A DNA stretch of 64,000 nucleotides from Azoarcus sp. L1K30 (GCF_018122735.1 NZ_JAGRRD010000001.1:4388615-4452614), one strand, 5' to 3'. Shown: positions 35,069 to 43,958, numbered from the stretch's first letter. The notes: a model not told the origin generated them from the sequence alone. Made by a program: numbers and translations.

Positions 35069-36426
35069 TCCGTACCGCTTTCCACGTTCAAGCCGGCGTC
35101 TTCGCCGCCAGTCGCGGGCTTGCGACGCCGGCGCCGGCGCTTCTTCGCGGGGGCATCGCCCCCTTGCGGGGCTGCTCGCAGCAGGTTTTCCCGCTGTTCG
35201 TGACCGGCATGAGCGAAGTCGTTCCACCAGTCGGGAATGTCCATCGAGATCTCGCCGGACTGCGCACGCAGGCGCAGGAAATCCCAGCCGGCGCGATAGC
35301 GCGGCTGTTCGATCAGACGATAGGGAGACTTGCCGGTGCGCTTGTCGAAACGCGGTTGCAGTGCCCAGATGTCCTTGATGTCGCCAACAATGCGACGTGT
35401 GATCGCCAGCTTGCGCGCCTGGGTGTCGAGTACTTCGTCCATCGCCTCGAACAGGGCTGGCTGGCTCGGTGCGCCGGCTTTTGTGCGTGTCTCCCATGCC
35501 TTGAGAACCTCGTGCCAGAGCAGCGTGGCGAAGAGGAAGCCGGGGGAAACGGATTTGTCCTGACGCACGCGTTCATCCGTGTTCTCCAGCGACAACCACA
35601 CGAAACGCTCGCCCATCGGCTGTTCGAGAATGACGTCGAGCAGCGGCAGCAGGCCATGATGCAGCCCTTCTTCACGCAATTGGGTCAGGCACTTGACTGC
35701 ATAGCCCGAGAACAGCAGCTTGAGCATTTCATCGAAAAGCCGTGCCGCAGGGACGTTCTCGAGCAGGATCGCCATCTCGCGGATCGGTGCGCGTGCGGCG
35801 GGGTCGATCGACAGGCCGAGTTTGGCGCCGAGGCGCACCGCACGTAGCATCCGTACTGGATCTTCACGATAGCGTGTGCGCGGGTCGCCGATGATGCGAA
35901 GGGTTTTTTGCCGGATGTCGGCGACGCCATGGTGGTAGTCGACGATGGTCTCGGTGCCGGGATCGTAATACAGCGCATTGACGGTGAAATCGCGCCGGGT
36001 GGCGTCCTCCTCCTGCGAACCGTACACGTTGTCGTGCAGCACCCGGCCATGCTCATCGGTTTCCGCATCCTGGCTGGCGCGGAAGGTCGATACCTCGATC
36101 GTTTCCGGTCCGCTCATCACATGCACGATCTTGAAGCGGCGGCCGATGATGCGCGAGCGGCGGAACAGGGCACGGACCTGTTCGGGGGTCGCGCTGGTGG
36201 CGACGTCGTAGTCCTTGGGCGGATGGCCGATTAGCAGGTCGCGTACGGCCCCGCCAACGACAAAGGCCTTGTGACCATTCTCCTGCAGTACCGCGCATGT
36301 CTTGCGCGCGGCGGGGGAGAGCTGTTCGCAACGGATGCCGTGCTGCTCCACGGGAATCAGTGCGGGGTCGGAGCGAACCGGGGTGGCGACGCGGGTAAAG
36401 ACCTTGCGCAGCAGTTTTCGAATCAT
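35065..36426 (-). CDS. pcnB: Poly(A) polymerase I
   Basis: A 453-residue nucleotidyltransferase that adds poly(A) tails to RNA. The catalytic region is VVGGAVRDLLIGHPPKDYDVAT (about 56-77) with the active-site aspartates in DYD, then RRFKIVHV and RRDFTVNALYYDP, and an RNA-binding YREDPVRMLRAVRLGAKLG segment near 184. The C-terminus is strongly basic (KKRRRRRRKP), typical of PcnB and absent from CCA-adding enzymes of similar fold. First gene of a pcnB-folK-DUF486 unit. Confidence 0.93.
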   Translation of the reverse strand: MIRKLLRKVFTRVATPVRSDPALIPVEQHGIRCEQLSPAARKTCAVLQENGHKAFVVGGAVRDLLIGHPPKDYDVATSATPEQVRALFRRSRIIGRRFKIVHVMSGPETIEVSTFRASQDAETDEHGRVLHDNVYGSQEEDATRRDFTVNALYYDPGTETIVDYHHGVADIRQKTLRIIGDPRTRYREDPVRMLRAVRLGAKLGLSIDPAARAPIREMAILLENVPAARLFDEMLKLLFSGYAVKCLTQLREEGLHHGLLPLLDVILEQPMGERFVWLSLENTDERVRQDKSVSPGFLFATLLWHEVLKAWETRTKAGAPSQPALFEAMDEVLDTQARKLAITRRIVGDIKDIWALQPRFDKRTGKSPYRLIEQPRYRAGWDFLRLRAQSGEISMDIPDWWNDFAHAGHEQRENLLRAAPQGGDAPAKKRRRRRRKPATGGEDAGLNVESGTE

Positions 36427-36502
36427 CGAGGCTTCAGTTATTCAGGCGAGTCAAGCGTGCAATCATACCCGATGACGCACCTGCTTCGCCGCAATGCCGC
36501 GC

Positions 36503-37213
36503 TCATCGCAGCGAGATGATCGGCCAGCCACAGCCTGCTGCATGCGCGCGCAGTGTGGCGTCCGGGTCAACGGCCACGGCGCGGGTGACACGCTGCATCA
36601 GCGGCAGGTCGTTATGGGAGTCACTGTAGAACCAGGTGTTGTCGAAGCTGCCGCCATGCAGGCCGAGAGACTCGAGCCACGCATCGACGCGCTCGATCTT
36701 GCCGTCGCGAAAAGCGGGGATCCCCCTGTTTCGGCCGCTGAAGCTGCCTCGGTCGTCCTGTTCAAGTACGGTGGCGACAAGGTGGTGAATGCCCAGCTCA
36801 CGCGCGATCGGACCGCTGATGAAACTGTTTGTGGCGGTGACGAGTGCGACCATGGCGCCATTGTCCAGGTGCTGCCGTACTGTTGCAGCGGCTTGGGGCT
36901 TGATCATGGGGCGCACCGTTTCTGCCAGAAATCGGTGGTTCAATGCATCCAGATGCGCTCTTGAATGATGACGCAGTGCCAGGACGGGCGCGAGATGGAA
37001 GTCCAGAAATCTCGATGTATCGAGTTCACCTCGAGCGTATGCGCGCGCGAAGGCCCTGTCGCGTGCAGCCTGGGTGTGAGCGTCCAGAAAACCGTTCGCG
37101 GCGAGGAAGCCAGTCCATGCAAGCTCCGAATCGCCTTCCAGCAAGGTGCCGTCGAGATCGAAGAGTACAAGGTCAAGGCCCTGAGCAACGGGCCATGGGA
37201 TGGGTTCAGTCAT
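36503..37213 (-). CDS. HAD-IB family phosphatase, copy 1
   Basis: A 236-residue HAD hydrolase: motif I LVLFDLDGTLLEGD at 15-28, motif II VTATNSF near 124 and motif III SDSHNDLPLMQ near 198, which belong to subclass IB (phosphoserine-phosphatase-like). It is a close paralogue of the gene at 43296-43958, sharing KIERVDAWLESLGLH and WFYSDSHNDLPLMQRV. ATG 37213 overlaps the glpR-like stop by eight bases, so it is the last gene of the transporter operon. Likely substrate a small phosphomonoester; a role in glycerol-phosphate metabolism is inferred from position. Confidence 0.85.
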   Translation of the reverse strand: MTEPIPWPVAQGLDLVLFDLDGTLLEGDSELAWTGFLAANGFLDAHTQAARDRAFARAYARGELDTSRFLDFHLAPVLALRHHSRAHLDALNHRFLAETVRPMIKPQAAATVRQHLDNGAMVALVTATNSFISGPIARELGIHHLVATVLEQDDRGSFSGRNRGIPAFRDGKIERVDAWLESLGLHGGSFDNTWFYSDSHNDLPLMQRVTRAVAVDPDATLRAHAAGCGWPIISLR

Positions 37214-37970
37214 GATCCACGCCAGCCACGATGACGCGAGTCCGCGGCGCAAATGCCTGCGCCAGAGTCTCAGGCGGCTGCGCATCGGTGACGAGGATGT
37301 CGATGGCGTCGAGGCCACAGGTGCGGACGAGGCCCGAACCCTCGAATTTGCCTGCATCTGCAAGCAGGACGACCTGCGCCGCGTGCGGGATCAGTGCGCG
37401 CTTGAACTCTGCTTCGTAGAGGTCGAAGTCCATGCAGCCGGCGGTCGTCACTGCGGCCACCGACAGCACGAGCAGTGCAGGTGAGAACTGGGCTGCGTAG
37501 CTGATTGCGGAGGCGCCCACCATGGTCATGTCGCTGGTGCGCAATTCGCCGCCGGGAATGATGATGCGGTTGCCGTTGCCCCTTTCCGCAAGCAGCCTGG
37601 CCACCTGAATCGAGGGCGTGACAATGGTGAGACCTTTGCGTCGAGCAAGCTGCCGCGCGAGAAAGCAGGCGGTGCTGCTGTTGTCGAGGAACATGGTGCA
37701 GTCCTCGGGGATCAGCTCGGCACAGGCACAGGCAATGGCGTGCTTGGCGGGCGCCCGGGTGCGCAGCCGCTGCTTGAACGGCGCCTCCGTGTTCTCTGCG
37801 CTCAGACGGGCTCCGCCGTGAAATCGCTCAATGAGGCCTTCATCGGCAAGACGCCTGAGATCGCGGCGAATGGTCTCGTCAGAAACATTGAGCGAGCGTG
37901 CCAGCTCCAGAATGCTCAGAGTAGACGTGCCGTGGAGGATTTCGACTATTTTTTCTTGTCTGATGTTCAT
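37206..37970 (-). CDS. DeoR-family regulator (GlpR-like)
   Basis: A 254-residue repressor. The DeoR helix-turn-helix is at 1-57 (RQEKIVEILHGTSTLSILEL, then LNVSDETIRRDLRRLADEGLIER) and the sugar-phosphate-sensing domain shows FLDNSSTACFLARQL near 94, GGELRTSDMTMVGASA near 139 and FDLYEAEFKRALI near 180. Such proteins sense phosphorylated sugars or glycerol 3-phosphate. It lies 16 bases after the ABC ATPase gene and probably controls this cluster; operator candidates are between ugpB and gpdQ. An upstream in-frame start ten codons earlier is possible. Confidence 0.85.
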   Translation of the reverse strand: MNIRQEKIVEILHGTSTLSILELARSLNVSDETIRRDLRRLADEGLIERFHGGARLSAENTEAPFKQRLRTRAPAKHAIACACAELIPEDCTMFLDNSSTACFLARQLARRKGLTIVTPSIQVARLLAERGNGNRIIIPGGELRTSDMTMVGASAISYAAQFSPALLVLSVAAVTTAGCMDFDLYEAEFKRALIPHAAQVVLLADAGKFEGSGLVRTCGLDAIDILVTDAQPPETLAQAFAPRTRVIVAGVDHD

Positions 37971-37986
37971 TGACTGGTGCGTTCGC

Positions 37987-39078
37987 TCAGGGGTGTGCAT
38001 ATCCGGAAACGGGGTCGAAAAGCCGTGCGCGACGGGTGTCGATGCCGAGCGCGACCTGCTGTCCGGGGTGAGGCAGTTGTTCGGCGCTAACCCGCGCAAC
38101 GAGGCGATGGTGTCCCAGATTGACCTCTGCCAATGCGTCAGCACCCAGCAACTCGACCCGGCCGACCGTAGCCCGTGCCATGAGCTGTCCGTCAGGCAGG
38201 GTATTCTCCGGCGCAAGGAACAGTTCTTCGGGGCGGATGCCGAGCAGGATTTCAATACCCGCTGGTGGTGGCGTGAAGCCATCGAGCGTGATCGTGAAGG
38301 ACGCACCGTCTATGACGACGCCTTCCGCCGCCCGACTGTGACGGCAGCGCAGAAGATTCATCTCCGGCGCGCCAATGAAGGACGCCACGAAGGTATTGGC
38401 AGGTCGGCGATACACCGTCATCGGCGTATCGAACTGCTGCAGTCGGCCCGCAGCCATGACGGCGATCCGGGTGCCGAGCGTCATGGCCTCCACCTGGTCG
38501 TGGGTGACATAGACCACCGTGAGACCCAGCTCCGCGTGCAGCCGCTTGAGTTCGGCGCGCATGTGATTGCGCAGCTTCGCGTCGAGGTTCGACAGGGGTT
38601 CGTCGAACAGGAAAACCTTGGGTTTGCGGACCAGGGCCCGCCCGATGGCCACGCGCTGGCGCTGCCCCCCCGAGAGTTCGTTGGGCTTGCGCAGCAGCAG
38701 ATCCTCAATGTGCAGGATGGACGCAGCCTCGCGCACCCGGACGTCTATTTCGCGCTTGTCCAGGCGCGTGGTTTTCATCAGGCCGAAGGCCATGTTCATG
38801 TAGGCGGTCATGTGTGGGTAGAGCGCATAGGACTGAAACACCATCGCGATGTCCCGCTCCTGCGGCGGAGCTTGTGTCACGTCCTTGCCGTCGATGAACA
38901 GGCGGCCCGACGAGATGTTCTCGAGACCCGCGATCATTCTCAGTGTGGTCGATTTTCCGCAGCCCGACGGGCCGACGAGAACGGTAAACTCGCGGTCGGC
39001 GATGTCCAGATCGAGCGCTTCGACGGCGGTCTGTGCCCCGTAGGTCTTCCCGATCTGCTGCAATGAGAGGCTTGCCAT
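37987..39078 (-). CDS. ugpC: ABC importer ATPase (UgpC/MsmK type)
   Basis: A 363-residue carbohydrate-type import ATPase: Walker A GPSGCGKST at 36-44, Q-loop FQSYALYPHMTAYMNMAF near 81, signature LSGGQRQRVAIGRALVRKP near 134, Walker B VFLFDEPLSNLDAKLR, and a C-terminal regulatory (TOBE) domain from about 240. It energises the two permeases encoded upstream. Gene order and relatedness favour glycerol 3-phosphate or its diesters; maltose-type sugars cannot be excluded from the ATPase alone. Confidence 0.85.
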   Translation of the reverse strand: MASLSLQQIGKTYGAQTAVEALDLDIADREFTVLVGPSGCGKSTTLRMIAGLENISSGRLFIDGKDVTQAPPQERDIAMVFQSYALYPHMTAYMNMAFGLMKTTRLDKREIDVRVREAASILHIEDLLLRKPNELSGGQRQRVAIGRALVRKPKVFLFDEPLSNLDAKLRNHMRAELKRLHAELGLTVVYVTHDQVEAMTLGTRIAVMAAGRLQQFDTPMTVYRRPANTFVASFIGAPEMNLLRCRHSRAAEGVVIDGASFTITLDGFTPPPAGIEILLGIRPEELFLAPENTLPDGQLMARATVGRVELLGADALAEVNLGHHRLVARVSAEQLPHPGQQVALGIDTRRARLFDPVSGYAHP

Positions 39079-39105
39079 CAGTGTGGTCCTTTCTGCGTAT
39101 TCGAT

Positions 39106-39927
39106 TTACTTGATGCCCGCATGCATGAAACTGTCGACGAAGCGGCGCTGGAAGATGACGAAGAACAGCAGCAGCGGCGAGACAACGACGATCGTGGCGG
39201 CCATCAGTCTTGTCCAGTCAGCGCCACTGTCGGCCTTGGCCAGCAGCCCGAGTCCGATCGGCAGCGTGCGTACTTCCTCGCTGTTGGTGACCAGTAGCGG
39301 CCACATGTAGTCGTTCCAGTGCGTCACCACCGAGATGATGGCGAATGCCACCAGGGTCGGTTTCACCAGCGGAAGGTATACATGCCACAGCGTCGACAGG
39401 TGCCCGCAGCCGTCCAGGCGGGCGGCATCGGCCAGTTCCGAGGGAACCTGCCGGAAGGCCTGGTGCAACATGAAGGTGCCGTAGCCGCTGGCGACGAAGG
39501 GGACGATCAGCGCCCACAGGCTGTTCATCAGGCCGAGTTCGCGGATGGTCACGAAGTTGGTCAGGAAAATCGCGTAGATCGGAAACATGATCTGCACCAG
39601 AAACAGCCCGAACAACAGGTTCTTGCCCGGGAAGCGCAGACGGGCGAAGGCATAGGCGGCCAGCGTGATGGTGACGAGCTGGGCGGCGATGATGCTGCCC
39701 GTAACCAGCACCGAGTTGATCAGGTAGCGGCCGAAAGGTGCTACCGACAGGGCCGCGGGGTAGTTGGACCATTGTGCGATATCTGGCAGCCAGCCTGCGG
39801 CGCTGTCGAAGACCTCGGACTTGGTCTTGAGCGAAGTGACGCCGATCCACAGCACGGGGCTGAGCCAGAGCAGTGCGACGGGCAGCAGAACAAAGTGTTG
39901 CCAGTACTTGCATAGCATGTGACGCAT
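39106..39927 (-). CDS. ugpE: ABC importer permease (UgpE type)
   Basis: A 273-residue inner-membrane permease with six hydrophobic segments. The EAA loop that docks the ATPase is SELADAARLDGCGHLSTLWHV near 180. IPI-like ends and the FVDSFMHAGIK terminus are typical of UgpE/MalG-type permeases. AAGGA lies nine bases before ATG 39927, which sets the start; the open frame extends 32 codons further. Confidence 0.85.
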   Translation of the reverse strand: MRHMLCKYWQHFVLLPVALLWLSPVLWIGVTSLKTKSEVFDSAAGWLPDIAQWSNYPAALSVAPFGRYLINSVLVTGSIIAAQLVTITLAAYAFARLRFPGKNLLFGLFLVQIMFPIYAIFLTNFVTIRELGLMNSLWALIVPFVASGYGTFMLHQAFRQVPSELADAARLDGCGHLSTLWHVYLPLVKPTLVAFAIISVVTHWNDYMWPLLVTNSEEVRTLPIGLGLLAKADSGADWTRLMAATIVVVSPLLLFFVIFQRRFVDSFMHAGIK

Positions 39928-39940
39928 GACGTGTCCTTCT

Positions 39941-40837
39941 CTAGTTGCCAAGGTAGTGCACCCGACGCCCGAGCGTGGCAGCAAGAATGGCGATGAGGGC
40001 AATGATGAACAGGAGCAAGGCATTGGCCACGGCCGATGCGTAGCCGATGTCCTGGAACTGGAAGGCGTTCTGGTAGATGTAGAAGGTCAGCACATTGGTG
40101 GCGTCTGCCGGCCCGCCCTGCGTCATCACGTAGACGTAATCGAAGATCTGATACGAGTGCAGTACGCCGATAATGATCACGAAGTAGAGCGTCGGCGAGA
40201 TGAGCGGGATCGTGATGTGCAGCAATTGGCGTGTGGCGGACACGCCGTCCAGCCTTGCAGCTTCGTAGAGGTCGCGCGGAACCAGTTGCAGAGCCGCCAG
40301 CAGAATCAGCATGAAATACCCGGCGTATTTCCAGATGCTCATCAGGATGATGGCCGGCATCGCCCAACTGCGGTCATAGAGCCATTCGAGACGGGGCAGT
40401 CCGAGCGCAGCCATGAGCCCGTTGATTGGGCCGTAACCCGGTGCATACAGAAATACCCAGACCATGCCGGCGGCGACCGACGGGATCATGACCGGGTAGA
40501 AAAAGGCCGAGCGGTAGAAGGCCATGCCACGCAGCCTGGTGTCGAGGCCGACGGCAAGCAGAAGTGCGCAGATGATGGAAAGCGGGATCGTGAGCAGCGT
40601 GTAAAGGGCGGTGTTGCCGAAGGATTTCCAGAACAGGCTGTCTGCGAGCAGACGGGCGTAGTTCTCGAGGCCGAGGAAGAAGATTTCCGGCGAGCCGAGC
40701 ATCACGTCGTGAAAGCTGAACCAGACCGAGCGCAGGATCGGCCAGTAGGTGAACAGCGCCAGGAACACGAGCGACGGCAGCAGCATCATTGCCGCAGCGG
40801 GGATGTCGCGCAGGTCTTCGTGGTCGAATCGTGGCAT
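39941..40837 (-). CDS. ugpA: ABC importer permease (UgpA type)
   Basis: A 298-residue permease with six membrane segments and an EAA loop at PRDLYEAARLDGVSATRQLLH near 205. TYWPILRSVWFSFHDVMLGSPEIFFLGLENY near 30 resembles UgpA. It pairs with the next permease (13 bases away) to form the channel. Confidence 0.85.
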   Translation of the reverse strand: MPRFDHEDLRDIPAAAMMLLPSLVFLALFTYWPILRSVWFSFHDVMLGSPEIFFLGLENYARLLADSLFWKSFGNTALYTLLTIPLSIICALLLAVGLDTRLRGMAFYRSAFFYPVMIPSVAAGMVWVFLYAPGYGPINGLMAALGLPRLEWLYDRSWAMPAIILMSIWKYAGYFMLILLAALQLVPRDLYEAARLDGVSATRQLLHITIPLISPTLYFVIIIGVLHSYQIFDYVYVMTQGGPADATNVLTFYIYQNAFQFQDIGYASAVANALLLFIIALIAILAATLGRRVHYLGN

Positions 40838-40906
40838 GTTACAGATCGTCCTTGCGGAATGGTCGGGGCACCGACACCTGAGGTATCGGCGCCCCGGGGC
40901 GCCGAC

Positions 40907-42208
40907 TTAGCCGCGACGGCGCAACATGCGCTGAATCTCGCGATTCGAGCTGGCAGTCGCCTCACGCAAAGCCGCGTCGGGGCGGATTTCGCCGATCAGG
41001 GTACGGTCGATCGCGCTCTTCAGGTACTCGCGCACCTTGTGATAGCCCGGCACCTGCAGGAAGGCGCCGGCGAAAGCCGCCTGGTCGAGAGCAATCCTTG
41101 CCTCCGGTACCTCGGCAACGAAACGCTTCATCTCGGCACTTTCCCACGACGACTTGCGTGCGGCGAGGTAGCCGGTCTCCTTGCACCACATGGACTGATT
41201 GGCGGTATTGGTCATCCAGCGCGCAAAGGTCCAACATGCGCGCTTGTGTGCGTCGGGCTGATTCTTCGCAATCAGGATCGGCCCGCCACCCATGCTCGCA
41301 CCGAAGGTCTTGTTCTTAGGCATCGGCGCGACGCCAACCTCGAACGGTGAAGACTTGCGCAGGTTGGTCATCGAGCCGGTGGAGTGGTAGAGCATGGCGG
41401 TGCGCCCGGCCATGAAGTCGTTGGCCGAGCCCTGCCAGGTGGATGCGGTCGGCATGACGCCGGCCTGCGCCATGCGCAGCCAGAATTCGAGCGCATCCAC
41501 CGATTCGGCGGCGTCGAACATCACCTTGTCCTTGGTCCAGGGCACCAGTCCGTTCTGGCGCACGTAGCTCTCGAACATCCAGTCGTGCCAGCCGCCGCCG
41601 ATGGTGAGGCCCCACTGGGTGACGTCCTGCCCCTGGCGCAGCGTCAGCGCCTTGGCCGTGGCGAACAATTCGTCCCAGGTGTTGGGCGCAGACTTGATGC
41701 CGGCTTTGGCCAGCGCGGCCTTGTTGAAATAGAGGACAGGCGTGCTGCACTGGAAGGGCAGGCCGTAGAGCTTGTCGTCCGAAATGCAGGTTCCAAGGAA
41801 GCCGGGCAGAAAGTCCTGATAGACGTCATCGGCCTTTGCCAATGCGGTAACGTCCTCGAGCGCATCCATGCTGAGAAAGGTCTGCAGCGCGGAGTTGATC
41901 GGCAGCCACGTGCCCGGAGGGTCGCCAACACCGAGTGAAGTCATGACCTTCTGTTCGGTATTGTCGTAGCTGCCTGCGTAGATGGCCTCGACAAGGATGT
42001 CCGGGTGAGCGGCGTTGAAGGCGCCGATCATGCCGGAGACGATGCGGTTGATGTCGCCGGACACGCCGACTGGATACATGAAGCTGAGCTTGACCTGTTC
42101 CTTTCCGGATGCCATCAGGGGCATGCCGCCAAGCATGCCGGCGACAGACAGGGCAGCAGTATTGCCAAGGAAAGTGCGCCTCGAGATACCGTTGTTGCTG
42201 GAATTCAT
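40907..42208 (-). CDS. ugpB: Periplasmic solute-binding protein (UgpB-like) with Tat-type signal
   Basis: A 433-residue family-1 binding protein. The N-terminus carries the twin-arginine motif SRRTFLG followed by a hydrophobic stretch (TAALSVAGMLGGMPLMASG), so export by Tat is likely. UgpB-like features are LPFQCSTPVLYFNKAALAKAG near 150, MLYHSTGSMTNLRK near 262 and KETGYLAARKSSWES near 333. AAGAAGGATC before ATG 42208 sets the start. Substrate is inferred to be glycerol 3-phosphate or a glycerophosphodiester from the ATPase, permeases and the divergent phosphodiesterase; the sequence is diverged enough that another phosphorylated or sugar ligand is possible. Confidence 0.72.
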   Translation of the reverse strand: MNSSNNGISRRTFLGNTAALSVAGMLGGMPLMASGKEQVKLSFMYPVGVSGDINRIVSGMIGAFNAAHPDILVEAIYAGSYDNTEQKVMTSLGVGDPPGTWLPINSALQTFLSMDALEDVTALAKADDVYQDFLPGFLGTCISDDKLYGLPFQCSTPVLYFNKAALAKAGIKSAPNTWDELFATAKALTLRQGQDVTQWGLTIGGGWHDWMFESYVRQNGLVPWTKDKVMFDAAESVDALEFWLRMAQAGVMPTASTWQGSANDFMAGRTAMLYHSTGSMTNLRKSSPFEVGVAPMPKNKTFGASMGGGPILIAKNQPDAHKRACWTFARWMTNTANQSMWCKETGYLAARKSSWESAEMKRFVAEVPEARIALDQAAFAGAFLQVPGYHKVREYLKSAIDRTLIGEIRPDAALREATASSNREIQRMLRRRG

Positions 42209-42336
42209 GATCGTTGATCCTTCTTCGCGATGGGAGGGTAGATCGCACGACATTTGCGGCGGGAGCGTCTCGCGAGCATGGGAGACCGCCGAAAACCGGG
42301 CCCACGTACTTTCAGTCCGCCGGGTTACGCGAGCGT

Positions 42337-42385
42337 GACGATTTGTTGATAGTTGTTGATTGATGTGGATTTGATGTTGAAATTT
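42337..42385 (-). promoter_or_regulatory. AT-rich region with repeated TTGAT motifs upstream of ugpB
   Basis: Within an otherwise GC-rich sequence this stretch holds TTGTTGAT twice (ten-base period), then TTGATG and related GATGTGGAT words. The repeated words suggest binding sites for a DeoR-type repressor or another regulator of the ugp cluster. The rest of the 42209-42336 leader shows nothing clear beyond the ribosome site. Confidence 0.45.
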
Positions 42386-42403
42386 GTCGGGTGGCCGTAT
42401 TCT
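42377..42403 (+). promoter_or_regulatory. Possible promoter of the phosphodiesterase gene
   Basis: TTGAAA and TATTCT are 15 bases apart, a little short, and abut the palindrome at 42403. Confidence 0.3.
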
Positions 42404-42424
42404 TCATGGTGATGTCACCGTGAA
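42403..42424 (+). promoter_or_regulatory. 22-bp palindromic operator candidate
   Basis: TTCATGGTGA and TCACCGTGAA flank a central TG; the arms are reverse complements except for one position. It lies directly after the candidate -10 and 72 bases before the phosphodiesterase start, an ideal place for a repressor dimer. Confidence 0.55.
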
Positions 42425-42496
42425 GTGTTCCGATATCGTTTCGTCGAGCGCCGACTGGCCTGCCCGGCGATGACAAGCGATCGAAAGGAGGCGCGC

Positions 42497-43291
42497 ATGC
42501 TGGTTGCACAGATTTCGGACCTGCACATCAGCCGGGATTCCGGTTTTCTGGCGGGAAGGGTCGACCCCCTGCTCTGCCTTGAACGGGCGGTTGCACATCT
42601 GAACCGACTCGTGCCGCGTCCCGATGTGTTGCTGATCAGCGGTGACTTGACCGAGCATGGTGGGGCGGACGAGTACGCCCGTATCCTCGAATTACTTTCT
42701 GCGCTGCAGATGCCGGCGTATGCCGTTCCCGGTAACCATGATTCGGCGGCGATGATGCGCGACTGCCTGCCGCTACAAGTGCCCGCGCGTGAGCCGGGGC
42801 ATGCGTCCTTCGTGATCGAAGGGGCGGGGCTGCGGATCGTCGGGCTGGATACGTCCGTGGAAGGCAAGGCCTATGGCGCGCTGTGTGCGGATCGGCTCGA
42901 ATGGCTCGAGCATGCCTTGGCCGGGCGCAGCGGGGGGCCGGCGCTGGTCTTCATGCATCATCCGCCGTTCGACACCGGCATCGAGGCAATGGACCGTTGC
43001 GGGCTGCTGCATGGACGGGAACGTTTTGGAGAAATCATCCAAAGCCACGGTGCGGTGGCGGGCGTCGTGTGCGGACATGTGCACCGCCCGATTCAAACAA
43101 CTTTGGGCGGAGTGCCCGTGCATGTCGCAAGTTCGGTGGCACATCAGATAGCGCTCGATCTGAACCGCGATGCACGGCTGGCCTACTGTCTGGAGCCTGG
43201 GCGTGTGTCTCTCCATCGGTGCCTGCCCGGCGTTCCGATGGTCAGTCACTCGAGCTATATCAGGGATTTCCCCGGGCCGTTTGAATTCTGA
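42497..43291 (+). CDS. gpdQ: GpdQ-like metallophosphodiesterase
   Basis: A 264-residue class III phosphodiesterase. The dinuclear metal ligands are all present: D8 and H10 (SDLH), D50 (GD), N80 and H81 (GNHD), H154/H155 (MHHPP), H194 and H196 (GHVH), nearly the same numbering as glycerophosphodiesterase GpdQ. CpdA-type cAMP phosphodiesterases share this fold, but the context with a ugp-type importer favours glycerophosphodiester hydrolysis. AAAGGAGG before ATG 42497 sets the start. It diverges from the transporter operon and converges with HAD copy 2 four bases away. Confidence 0.8.
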   Translation: MLVAQISDLHISRDSGFLAGRVDPLLCLERAVAHLNRLVPRPDVLLISGDLTEHGGADEYARILELLSALQMPAYAVPGNHDSAAMMRDCLPLQVPAREPGHASFVIEGAGLRIVGLDTSVEGKAYGALCADRLEWLEHALAGRSGGPALVFMHHPPFDTGIEAMDRCGLLHGRERFGEIIQSHGAVAGVVCGHVHRPIQTTLGGVPVHVASSVAHQIALDLNRDARLAYCLEPGRVSLHRCLPGVPMVSHSSYIRDFPGPFEF

Positions 43292-43295
43292 GCGT

Positions 43296-43958
43296 TCAGC
43301 GCAGCGAGATGACCGGCCATCCCTGGCTTTCCGCGTGCGCACGCAGGGTGTCGTCGGGGTCGACGGCAACCGGTTGCCGCACCCGCTGCATCAGTGGCAG
43401 GTCGTTGTGCGAGTCGCTGTAGAACCATGAGCTGTCAAAGCTGCCGTAATGCAGACCGAGGGATTCGAGCCAGGCATCGACGCGCTCGATCTTGCCCGCC
43501 TTGAAGGACGGCGTGCCGCGTGGCTTGCCGGTGAACTGGCCATTCTCCTGCGCGGGGATGGTGGCGATCAGGTGCGGGATACCGAATTCGCGCACGATCG
43601 GTCCGGTGACGAAACTGTTCGTGGCGGTCACGACCGCGACCAGTGCGCCACGCGCCAGGTGTTCATCGACCAGAGCACGCGATTTCGTCGAAATCATCGG
43701 CATGATGCTCGTCGTCATGAACTCGCGGTGCCAGGCGTCGAGCTCTGCGCGCGGATGGCGGGCCAGCGGCGCCAGCTGAAAATCGAGAAACTCGAAGATG
43801 TCCAGCGTGCCGTCCTTGTACTGTTCGTAGAACGCGACGTTCCTCGCCGCCTGCACTTCACGGTCCAGCACGCCCTTGCCGATCAGGAATTGCGCCCAGG
43901 CAAAGTCCGAATCGCCTGCAAGCAGAGTATTGTCGAGGTCGAAGAGTACGAGATCCAT
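43296..43958 (-). CDS. HAD-IB family phosphatase, copy 2
   Basis: A 220-residue HAD hydrolase starting directly with motif I, MDLVLFDLDNTLLAGDSDFA, and ending SDSHNDLPLMQRVRQPVAVDPD. It is a close paralogue of the gene at 36503-37213, which has a 13-residue longer N-terminus. The two copies are in the same orientation and bracket the ugp/gpdQ cluster. Copy 2 lies 44 bases after hda and may be cotranscribed with perM-hda; this hda-HAD order is common in betaproteobacteria, so this is probably the ancestral copy. Confidence 0.87.
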   Translation of the reverse strand: MDLVLFDLDNTLLAGDSDFAWAQFLIGKGVLDREVQAARNVAFYEQYKDGTLDIFEFLDFQLAPLARHPRAELDAWHREFMTTSIMPMISTKSRALVDEHLARGALVAVVTATNSFVTGPIVREFGIPHLIATIPAQENGQFTGKPRGTPSFKAGKIERVDAWLESLGLHYGSFDSSWFYSDSHNDLPLMQRVRQPVAVDPDDTLRAHAESQGWPVISLR

